Assembly: GCA_033816765.1 (NCBI GenBank)
Contig: CM066297.1
Span: 620,001-684,000 of the forward strand
Direction: 5' to 3'
Source: Nothopassalora personata
Lineage: Eukaryota > Ascomycota > Dothideomycetes > Mycosphaerellales > Mycosphaerellaceae
DNA length: 64,000 nt
In this document: positions 43,517 through 51,587 of the stretch, in pieces
Numbering within the stretch: position 1 is the stretch's first letter
Layout: each line of letters opens with the position of its first letter
Program-made: the position numbers and the translations under genes
The notes under the pieces: model-generated
What the model was told of the DNA's origin: nothing
Database searches by the model: none
What the model saw: the letters and a program-made list of their open reading frames with translations, nothing else

Positions 43517-43898
43517 TGTTACGGAATGATTCCCATGGACCCTGGAATCATAATGACAAGACGAACACGTGACTCAAAGACGAACACGTGACTCATCCTG
43601 CCTGAGCGCTCAGACTTGGAGCGATCAGACTGCTCATGCTCAGACTGATCAGACTGCTCATGCTCAGACTGATCAGACTGATCACCGAGATCTACGAATC
43701 TCCTTTGTATTTAGGAACGCTAGAAACCCTTATGGTTCTAATGCGTTCAACTCATGTTACTATCTCACTGATTGGAATACAACTCTTATTCCAATTATTC
43801 ATCTTCGCTCAGCTTGCTTCAGCCTCTCCAAAGAATAATCCCGCCACGTGACTTGACTTATCTCTCTTTGAGACTAGCCCTGGAACGAGACAATAACA
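43517..43898 (+). repeat. 3' LTR of the intact chromovirus
   Basis: 382 bp and, line by line, the same as 36917-37298 with no difference seen. Preceded by a purine-rich tract. Confidence 0.95.
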
Positions 43899-45707
43899 AT
43901 CATCCCTTAGTAAGAGGAGGGCTAACCATAATGTTAAGGGCTATAAATGGAAACAGAAAGCCCTAAGATCTATAGTCCCTGTACCTAAACTAGCTACTAA
44001 AGTAGGAGAAGCAATGGACCTCTTAGAGAACCTTACTACTTACTACTAAGCTTTCTTTACAGCTATGCAATTAGTAGATAATTCAGTACTATAGGATAGT
44101 AAATTCCTAGAAGAAGTTAAGGAGATAGCCTTTATAGCAACTGTAGAAGTCATTATATATAAGTAAGAGATCCTAATTCCAAAGTCCTACAAGGATGCTA
44201 TAAATAACAAGAAATAGGGACACCTTTAGAAGGAAGCAATCTAGAAGGAGCTAGATGCTCTATAGAGCAACAACACCTAGGAGAATACTATTCTACTAAA
44301 AGGAGTAAACTTAGTTACGTTAAGATAGGTCTTTAATGTTAAAAGAAGCATTAGTAGAGCCATTAAAAAGTTCAAGGCTAGGCTAGTTATAAGGGGCTTT
44401 TTATAGAAGTTTAGTATTAACTTTATAGAGACATTTACGCCTACAGTTAGATAGGACACCCTTAGGGTGTTTATAGCTATTGTGTACAAGAAGGATCTCT
44501 ATCTTCACTAAGTGGATGTAAACAATGCGTTTATAGAAAGCACCCTCTATAAAGACATCTTTATGTTACTACTACTAGGAGTTAAGCTTCTACTAAACAT
44601 AGTGTTTAAGATTCTTAAAAGCTTATATAGACTTAAGCAAGCAGCTAGAGATTAGAATCAACTCTGTATGTTAAAGCTTAGAGAGATTAGATTTATACAG
44701 TTAGAGGTAGATCCATGCCTACTTATTTATAAGGAAAAAGAGATCATAATTCTTACATATATAGATAATATTCCAATTGCTACACTAAAGTTAATAGATG
44801 TTCTCTAGTTTAAAAGAGAACTTAGTAAAGTCTTTAAGATTAAAGATCTTAGTGAACCTAAAAAGATCCTTAGCATAAGAGTTATAAGGGACAGGAGGAG
44901 AGGAATCCTAAAACTTAACTAGGGACACTTTATTAGGGATAACCTTACTAAGATAGGGATAAACCATAAGAAGGTAGCACCTACACACTTACCTATAGAC
45001 AGCTATAAGGCTCTAAAACCTTCAAGCTATATAGATAAGAGGTGTAACAAGGCAGAGTACTAAATTATTAATAGTATATAGATGTAGCTAGTAACAATTA
45101 CAAGGCTAGACATTGCTTTTACCCTAGGAAGCATAAGCTCATTTATAAGTAATCTATCCGCCTACTACATAAAGGCTTTAAAGAAGATTATAAGATATCT
45201 AAGGTTATATCCTAATCTTAGCCTTATCTTCTCTAGGCATAGAGAAGGATGCCTAGTTAGATACTGTGACTCTAATTATGTAATAGACAAAGTAGATAGA
45301 GTCTCTATCCTTAGGTATGTCTTCTTCCTCTATGGGGCACTAGTCTCCTAGATAAGTAAGAAGCAAAAGTCTATAGCAACATCCATAATAGAAGCTAAAT
45401 ACATAGCTATGAATGCATGTGTAAAGCAATCCCAATTCCTAGCTTTACTACTAAGGGAGATAGACTGTCTAGAGTTAGTAGGAGACTGTTCCTATTAACT
45501 AAGGATCACTAGAAACTAGGAGACTATGTTAAGCTTAAGACTAGTCCAATTAAGAGGTAATAACTAAGCTGCCCTCACCCTAGTAAGGGATGCACATGTT
45601 CATAATAAGTTAAAGCACATTAACATTGCCTATAATGCTATTAGGAAACTTTAGTGGAGAAGGCTTATTACTATTAAGTACACCCTAACATCTAAGATAG
45701 TTGTAGA

Positions 45708-46056
45708 TGTTACGGTTCGGACAAGACAACGTGGAGGAGTCTTACTGGACGGACTATAGCGTATCCTGGCAGTCGGATAGGCAGCAGTCGAGCAGTCGTG
45801 ATCGAGCTACTCGGGTCGACCAGTGACTCACCCGGATCGACCGACTGGTCGACCGACCAGGTCGTGCTCGACCAACCAGTCGCCAAGACATGGCACTATA
45901 TAGACGACGCTCTTTTGCAAGTAGATAGGAGCCTCGTGCTCAACTCATTTCAAGTATACACCATATACTGTTTGGGACCACTACCTTCTCAACGAGTCAG
46001 AGACATCACTGCAAAGATCCAAGCCCAGTTGGGATAACGTACAGCGGTTCCTAACA
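45708..46056 (+). repeat. un-RIPed solo LTR inserted in the Copia element
   Basis: 349 bp, TGTTACGGTTCGG...TTCCTAACA, flanked by the perfect duplication GTAGA (45703-45707 and 46057-46061). GC-rich, CA and TG retained, so not RIPed. Contains TGACTCA at 45824-45830 and GTCGACC-type repeats at 45815-45885. The first 13 bases match the RIPed LTR ends at 33128 and 58569. No internal element is present, so an unequal LTR-LTR exchange probably removed it. Confidence 0.92.
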
Positions 46057-46191
46057 GTAGATAGGTTCATAAAGCTAAAGACTAGTCTACACTTCTAGAG
46101 GTTTATAAGCTAGCTTAACCTATTATAGAGGTCTAAATACTACTAATAGGAGAAGAGTAGACTATGACCTCCTATGTAAGATAAGTAGGAG

Positions 46192-46438
46192 TGTTAAGAT
46201 ATAGCATCTTAAGGGGAACTTATAGTTAGGTTGTAACCTAATAGCCTAAGGCATCTACGATAACTTAGCTTATCGGAAGACACCTTCTCTCCCCTTTAGC
46301 TTAGATAGACATCTAACATAATTAACACATTGGTTCCTAATATATTGCTGCATGCCCTGTAGCTATTAGCCAGTTGAAGATTGATCTCTTACTCTACTCC
46401 GCTACTAACTACGTATCCTGTAAGGTCTTAACTTAATA
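46192..46438 (+). repeat. 3' LTR of the RIPed Copia element
   Basis: 247 bp, the same length as the 5' LTR; its terminal ACA is mutated to ATA, as expected for RIP. Flanked by ATATC. Confidence 0.88.
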
Positions 46439-46763
46439 ATATCTATACTTACGTATTAATAGCGTACTAGATCCCTTAACTTTATAGCTATATATAACCG
46501 TCTAGATATTACCTTTAGCGTATCTATACTCTTATAGTATAAGGGTAGCCTATAGCTAACCCTTATATATAATATACGGCTAGGCCCGGCTTAGTAAGCT
46601 ATACGTAACGCGTATACGTATACTAAGCGACGTATATAGCGTCTATAGAAGAAGGTAAGATTTAGTTTATGAATAATTAGAAGATCGTAGGCGTACTATA
46701 TATTATAATATCCTCTTATAGTCCTTATAGTTCTAAATCTTTCCCTCGTTATAATCTATATAT
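46439..46763 (+). mobile_element. RIPed Copia RT/RNase H fragment (right part of the older host element)
   Basis: Allowing for RIP stops, the plus strand reads RSLNFIAIYNRLDITFSVSI, the RPD-type block that follows Copia reverse transcriptase. It continues the fragment at 33129-33483 across the inserted Copia element. Cut at TATAT by the minus-strand Gypsy element. Confidence 0.55.
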
Positions 46764-46924
46764 TGTAAGGGCACCTGCTTAGGTAGTACGAAGTTGTTAG
46801 ACAAGCTATCTAAGAGGTGCGCGAGGCGCGAGAAGTTAATATACAAGCCGAGGCACGCGGGTCGGCCCGGGCCCGGTCACGTAACTCGCCACGTTCACTC
46901 GCTGTGCGGCCATGGGCCGTCACA
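46764..46924 (-). repeat. 3' LTR of the second Gypsy element
   Basis: 161 bp; on the plus strand TGTAAGGG...CCGTCACA. Also encodes the last codons of the pol frame on the minus strand. Confidence 0.92.
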
Positions 46925-49900
46925 CCACCCCCCCCTTCAAAACGGTCACTCCTGTGCACCGTGTCAAGGGAAGTTTGATGTCCATTTCGCTTGTCGCTTC
47001 GGTCACAGTCATCGGTTACCTTTGTTGGTGCCATGCCTGGCGGGTCATCATCTTCATACGAGCCGTTGTCTTCTGCCAGAAGAGCCACAGGCACCTGCGC
47101 GATCAATTCGCGTGGCCCTCCTGCGGTTACTGGGTTGGACGTAATCATCGCAGCACTGAGGGTGCCCGCGTCATCAGATGGTGCTTCTTCATTCGCAATC
47201 CATCCTAGCGGTGGTGTGAAGCCGGCTGGTCTAGGGGCCGTAGGGTGGTTGTGATGGAAGTCGGCGACAGAGGCGGCTGCTGTTGCAATCATAGTCTCTG
47301 CGGGCTCCCAAGTTAGCTCGTTATCACCTACCCACTTCACGCAGTACTTGTAGATTGGGACCTTTCCTCCTGCTGGCGCACGCCCTGGCGGCAGCGACCT
47401 GTGCGAGTCCACGACTTTCTCCACATGCCATTCCTGGTGAGACCCATCTTCGTCCTCCACCTCGATTGGCGGAGGCGGAGGGACGACTTGTCCTGTGACT
47501 GGGTCGTAGCCTGGTCGCAAGTAATTGGCGTGGAACCCGTCATACAGGTTGCTCAGTGAGTCTGGCAATGCGACTCGATATGTGTCGTGTGGCAGCACTT
47601 CCTTAATCGGGTAAGGACCCGCATACTTGTAGTCCAGTTTCTTAGACGGGCGTGTGGTGTGCCAGTTCTTGGTGCTAATGTGCACCATGTCGCCTAACTT
47701 GTATGCTGGTGCTATGGTCCTGCGTCGGTTGGCATACTCCGCTTGTGTATCTTGCGCCATTTGCATGGCGTCTCTGAGTGCCTGCCTGAGTTCATTCATC
47801 CGGGCTCCGAATGCAGTCGCCGATTGTGCATCGAGGCGTTGCTTGTGTGGCATGAGTTCCAGCGGCAACATGACTTCTGCGTCTGAATACCTCGGGTTCT
47901 TGCCTAGCGTTGCCATGAATGGGGAGAATCCGGTAGATTCTGACACGTGGTCGTTCGCAGTGAACTCTGCTAGAGGCAGCCAATCCGGCCAGTCGTCCTG
48001 GGCATAGTTAGTATACGTGCGCAGGTACTTCTCCATGGCCTTGTTCGTGATCTCGCTTTGCCCATCTGTTTGGGGGTGGTAGCCCGTTGACAGCTTGCGC
48101 TTGATGCCTAGTAGCTGGCATAGGCGCTTCCAGAATGCGGAAAGCCATTGGGGTCCTCTGTCTGTAACGATCGACTTAGGCAGCCCATGGCGGCTGAACA
48201 CGTACTTGAGGTAGATGAACGCAATGTACTCTGCGCTCATGTTGAGCACTGGGATCAGATGCCGCTCCTTACTCAGGCGGTCTGTCACTGTGAGAACGTT
48301 TTTGTACTTCTGCCCATCTGCGGTGCAGCGTGCTTCGGGCAGCTCGACTACGAAGTCCATTGCGATGTCGTCCCATGTGTCGAGTGGCACTGGCAACGGT
48401 GCTAGCAATCCGTGTTCGGCATCCTGCACTGGGTTCACGTTTGTGCACGTCGTGCATCCTTTGCAGAACTCGCGTATGAAGCGTGTCATGCCTGGCCAGA
48501 TATAGTGGCGTTTCAATAGGGTGTTGGTCTTAGTCTTTCCTGGGTGACCTGCGGCTGGGGCGTCGTGAAATGCTTTCACTATGCGGGCATACACCGTGTT
48601 GCCTTCATCATCTTCAGCTGGTTCTGGGACATACAGGCTGTAGCCACCTTCTCTGTTCTTGACGTAGATCATTCCATCTACTGCCATCGCGTGCTTAGGG
48701 TCGATCTTGTGCCTGTGGAGCATCTTCACCTTGTCGCCAGCTGCCAGCTGTTGCAGGGCCTCTTGTGGTTCTTGCTGTTCGTATAGGGATCGGATGTCGC
48801 GTTGTAGGTCCTCATCCACAACGCCGGTGGCTTCCGATGCCGCGAGTTGTAGGATTCTGCTGGCTAACAAGTTCGGCATAAACAATTCGGGTCCTAGCAA
48901 CACGCGATGCTGCTGCGTGTGCCGGGGATCATCCTCGTCCTTGCGTATCGCATCTTGTGAGCGGCGGGTAAGGCTATCGGGCTTGCCTCCCTGCACTCCT
49001 GGTCTGTAGATGATCTTGAAGTGGAATTGCGATAGGAATTCTGCCCAGCGTGCTTGGCGCCGGTTGAGTTCCTTCGTGGTCATGAAGTACTCAAGGTTCT
49101 TGTGGTCTGAGTAGACGAGCACTGGCTTGCCACTTGGGTCGGCCAGGAAGTTCTCGCAATCGCTGCCCACGCAGTCCTTGTTATCGATGTCACCTGCTGC
49201 CAGCTCAGGACGCCATTCTTCGAACGCTTTGACAATAGCGAGCAACTCTTTGTCATAGATGTCGTAGTTGCATTCCTGGGGTGACATCTTCTTAGACAGA
49301 TATGCCACTGGTCTCAAGATGCCATTATGACGTTGGGAGAGGACCGCTGCGGTGACGAAGTCCGAAGCGTCAGTCTCAAGCACTGTCTCCAGCCCATGCT
49401 GGAAGACTGCGAGGATTTCTCCTTCTGCATCGGTGAATGCTTTCTTGAGGCCGTCGAACGCTGCTTGGCACTCTGCCGTCCATTGCCATGGCACGTCTTT
49501 CTTGGTGAGGCGGGTAAGCGGCAGTGTTATCTTGCTGTAGTTCTTAATGAATCGTCGATAGAAGCCAGCGAATCCGTTGAATGCAAGCACATCCGTGACA
49601 TTACGAGGTGTTTCCCATTCTTGCACTGCTCTCACCTTCTCCGGGCACATGGAGATGCCGTCCTTGCCAATAATAAGGCCAAGGTACTTGGTCGATTGGG
49701 TGTGGAATTCACACTTCTTGATATCAAGTTGCAGGCCTGCGTCTCTACAGCGCCCTAGCACCTTCTTCACATGTCCAATGTGCTCTTTAAGCGTGTCGCT
49801 AAAGATGAGGATATCATCTAGATAGGCTAATGCAAAGTCATCTAGGAACTCCCGTAGCGTGTCGTTCACATAAGCTTGGAACGTTCCTGGGGCGTTGCAT

Positions 49901-50715
49901 AGGCCGAATGGCATGACTAGACATTCGAACTGCCCATAGCGGGTAGTGAACGCTGTCATCCACTCATGCCCCTTTGCGATGCGGATGCGGTTGAATGCTG
50001 CAATCACATCTAGCTTCGTAAACCACTTCTTTCCTGCGATGCGGTTCAAGGTGTCCTGCATCAGGGGAATAGGGTATCTTGACTTCATGGTAAGTGCATT
50101 GAGGGCTCTGTAATCAACGCATACTCTCAACCCACCTCCTGGCTTCTTAACGATAAGGCACGGAGATGCAGCATCGGCGCGGCCTTCATTCTTGCGGATC
50201 TTGCCTTGGGCGATCTGTTCGTCAGTCCAGTGCTTGATGATCTCGTCTTCTTGCTTAGACATGCGGTATGGTCGCTTGAAGGGTGGCACGGCATCGGGTT
50301 TCAGCTTGATCTCATGGTCAATCCCAGGCCGGTGTGGCGGAAGCTCTTCTGAAGCCTTCTTCGAGAAGCAATCAGCGAACTCGTGGTATGTTGGCATAAG
50401 GTGGTCCTTTGGATCGATCTCTTGGTCGTTGACTTTCATGAACTTGTCCACGTCTGCTTGTGCGTGCATCTTGCAGGAACGGAGTGTTGGGGCTACACGT
50501 TCTGATGCTGGTATGAATGCAGCGGCACGCGCGTTCAGCCTTGAGATCGTCTTTTCGTCTGACAGTATCTTACAGTTGCCTCCAGCAACTGTCTTCATGT
50601 TGTGCGCCGTCATGGCGCAAGCGGCAAGCGAGTCGCCCGCTCGCTGCTGCTCCACCTTGGGGTCATAGACATACATCAGGTGAACTTGCGCGCCCTTTTG
50701 CTTGGCGAGGCGCAC
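46810..50715 (-). CDS. second Gypsy element pol: RT-RNase H-integrase-chromodomain
   Basis: The 1301-codon frame starts just after a TAA and has no ATG near its start, so it is the downstream part of a gag-pol polyprotein. RT: CVDYRALNALTMKSRYPIPL and active-site YLDD at about residues 298-301. RNase H: ETDASDFVTAAVLSQ, with an unusual insertion containing DNKDCVGSDCENFL. Integrase: zinc region GHPGKTKTNTLLKR...CKGCTTC, core with VTDRLSKERHLIP, GPQWLSAFW, HPQTDGQSEITNKAMEKYL. A chromodomain-like end follows (WHVEKVVDSHR, KYCVKWVGDNELTWEPAE). The frame continues across the polypurine tract into the 3' LTR and stops at 46810, so its last 38 or so codons come from LTR sequence. Confidence 0.88.
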   Translation of the reverse strand: MRLAKQKGAQVHLMYVYDPKVEQQRAGDSLAACAMTAHNMKTVAGGNCKILSDEKTISRLNARAAAFIPASERVAPTLRSCKMHAQADVDKFMKVNDQEIDPKDHLMPTYHEFADCFSKKASEELPPHRPGIDHEIKLKPDAVPPFKRPYRMSKQEDEIIKHWTDEQIAQGKIRKNEGRADAASPCLIVKKPGGGLRVCVDYRALNALTMKSRYPIPLMQDTLNRIAGKKWFTKLDVIAAFNRIRIAKGHEWMTAFTTRYGQFECLVMPFGLCNAPGTFQAYVNDTLREFLDDFALAYLDDILIFSDTLKEHIGHVKKVLGRCRDAGLQLDIKKCEFHTQSTKYLGLIIGKDGISMCPEKVRAVQEWETPRNVTDVLAFNGFAGFYRRFIKNYSKITLPLTRLTKKDVPWQWTAECQAAFDGLKKAFTDAEGEILAVFQHGLETVLETDASDFVTAAVLSQRHNGILRPVAYLSKKMSPQECNYDIYDKELLAIVKAFEEWRPELAAGDIDNKDCVGSDCENFLADPSGKPVLVYSDHKNLEYFMTTKELNRRQARWAEFLSQFHFKIIYRPGVQGGKPDSLTRRSQDAIRKDEDDPRHTQQHRVLLGPELFMPNLLASRILQLAASEATGVVDEDLQRDIRSLYEQQEPQEALQQLAAGDKVKMLHRHKIDPKHAMAVDGMIYVKNREGGYSLYVPEPAEDDEGNTVYARIVKAFHDAPAAGHPGKTKTNTLLKRHYIWPGMTRFIREFCKGCTTCTNVNPVQDAEHGLLAPLPVPLDTWDDIAMDFVVELPEARCTADGQKYKNVLTVTDRLSKERHLIPVLNMSAEYIAFIYLKYVFSRHGLPKSIVTDRGPQWLSAFWKRLCQLLGIKRKLSTGYHPQTDGQSEITNKAMEKYLRTYTNYAQDDWPDWLPLAEFTANDHVSESTGFSPFMATLGKNPRYSDAEVMLPLELMPHKQRLDAQSATAFGARMNELRQALRDAMQMAQDTQAEYANRRRTIAPAYKLGDMVHISTKNWHTTRPSKKLDYKYAGPYPIKEVLPHDTYRVALPDSLSNLYDGFHANYLRPGYDPVTGQVVPPPPPIEVEDEDGSHQEWHVEKVVDSHRSLPPGRAPAGGKVPIYKYCVKWVGDNELTWEPAETMIATAAASVADFHHNHPTAPRPAGFTPPLGWIANEEAPSDDAGTLSAAMITSNPVTAGGPRELIAQVPVALLAEDNGSYEDDDPPGMAPTKVTDDCDRSDKRNGHQTSLDTVHRSDRFEGGGGVTAHGRTASERGELRDRARADPRASACILTSRASRTS

Positions 50716-50772
50716 GAAGTAGTCTGCATTGACTTCTTTGATGTCGATGTTCTTCTTAGGCTCTTCTGCTTG

Positions 50773-51117
50773 TTAAGCTGCGGCTTCGGCAGCTGCTGCT
50801 ACTGCTGCTGCCACAGCGGCCTTTGCTTCCTTTGCTTCGAGTCTCTTAGCAGCCCGGCGAACTTTTCCAGGGCCGCGCGTTGTCATGCGCTTAATGGTGT
50901 CTTCGCCGTCAGCCGGCAGTGGCAGACGGGCGTGCTGCCAAGTGACATCTCCTTCGTCATCTTCTTCCACGGTTGCCGAGCGGTACTTGCTAGGAAGCTC
51001 CTCGTGGGTCTGGAACGTAAGGACTGGGTTCTGGTCTTGATCATTGACTGACTGCACCCACGTCGCTTCCTTTCCGGACAGGCAGTTGTCCTTGCAGTGT
51101 TGAGAATCGAGCGTCAT
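50773..51117 (-). CDS. second Gypsy element, protease-RT linker segment
   Basis: Open piece of pol between two in-frame TAA codons: one at about 51142-51144 upstream and one at about 50773-50775 downstream. It contains an acidic part and an Ala/Lys-rich helical part (EAKAAVAAAVAAAAEAAA). It continues in the same frame as the protease piece and the RT piece, so the three were one polyprotein. Each TAA could be a CAA Gln codon with one C-to-T change. Confidence 0.6.
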   Translation of the reverse strand: MTLDSQHCKDNCLSGKEATWVQSVNDQDQNPVLTFQTHEELPSKYRSATVEEDDEGDVTWQHARLPLPADGEDTIKRMTTRGPGKVRRAAKRLEAKEAKAAVAAAVAAAAEAAA

Positions 51118-51144
51118 AGTGCCGGACTCATAATGTAGGCCTGG

Positions 51145-51579
51145 TTAATGCTTGTCGTGCCATGGTCTCCCCAAGACGATGTCGTATTCGAGGTTGGTGA
51201 GCCAGGCATTAATCACTTCGGAGTGCCCGTTGATCTCCAGGGTGAGCTCCGTACGGTATTCGATCATTTCCTTTGCAGTGGACATGTCGGCGAGGCCCAG
51301 TGCCAATGGGCTGTCCAGCTTCGAGAGTGGCAGGTCATTCTTTCGCGCATATACGATGTCAACGTAGTTTGAATTGGCTCCGTCATCAAGGAATGAGAAT
51401 GCATATTTTCCATTCGCTGTGCAAGGCACCACTAGGTGTGATCCTATTACAGGGTTGTGCTCTATGTGCACCATTCGTAAGGAATGGGATGATATTCTGA
51501 GATCACCTTCCCCAATCCCTTCTGACTTCGGCCTTGACGTTGACGTGTTCGTATCCAGTCCACTGGTTGTTGCGCTCAA
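51145..51579 (-). CDS. second Gypsy element, aspartic protease segment
   Basis: Contains FLDDGANSNYVDI, a variant of the retropepsin DSG/DTG motif with Asp-Asp-Gly, and DIVLGRPWHDKH, the conserved end block of Ty3 proteases. The frame is -1 relative to gag and overlaps its stop region, with GGAAAAAGCC at the junction. It ends at an in-frame TAA before RT. Confidence 0.7.
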   Translation of the reverse strand: MSATTSGLDTNTSTSRPKSEGIGEGDLRISSHSLRMVHIEHNPVIGSHLVVPCTANGKYAFSFLDDGANSNYVDIVYARKNDLPLSKLDSPLALGLADMSTAKEMIEYRTELTLEINGHSEVINAWLTNLEYDIVLGRPWHDKH

Positions 51580-51587
51580 CGAGTGGA

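Larger units (their letters stand above)
36917..43898 (+). mobile_element. intact Ty3/Gypsy chromovirus with antisense 3' module
   Basis: 6982 bp bounded by 382-bp LTRs that look identical along their whole length, inside a perfect duplication ATCAT (36912-36916 and 43899-43903). Order: 5' LTR, gag, pol (protease, RT, RNase H, integrase, chromodomain) on the plus strand, then a tRNA-like cassette and a Cys-cluster/coiled-coil ORF both on the minus strand. A purine tract AAGAAGGGGATGG (43504-43516) lies directly before the 3' LTR. All frames are open and no RIP pattern is seen, in contrast to the surrounding Copia. It is evidently a young, potentially active copy. Confidence 0.95.
33484..46438 (+). 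mobile_element. old RIPed Ty1/Copia retrotransposon, split by later insertions
   Basis: LTRs of 247 bp at 33484-33730 (TGTTAAGATG...CTTAACA) and 46192-46438, flanked by the perfect 5-bp target duplication ATATC (33479-33483 and 46439-46443). Internal parts are 33731-36916 and 43899-46191, the latter itself interrupted. Reading through RIP stops shows, in Copia order, a gag with a Cys knuckle remnant (KNHLIKDCP), protease (IPKLGVNLVSQ), the GAG-pre-integrase and integrase, then RT after the insertion (VNNAFIESTLYKDIFM, LKSLYRLKQAARDWNQ, YIDNI) and RNase H (Lys-Gln-rich SxEAxY region). CAG/CAA/TGG codons mostly appear as TAG/TAA. No intact frame survives. The nested chromovirus (36917-43898) and a solo LTR (45708-46056) interrupt it. 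Confidence 0.9.

Noticed and set aside
43569..43966. Open frames within the 3' LTR of the chromovirus
   Set aside because: The LTR is noncoding here; the same frames occur in the 5' LTR, so they are by-products of its short repeats.
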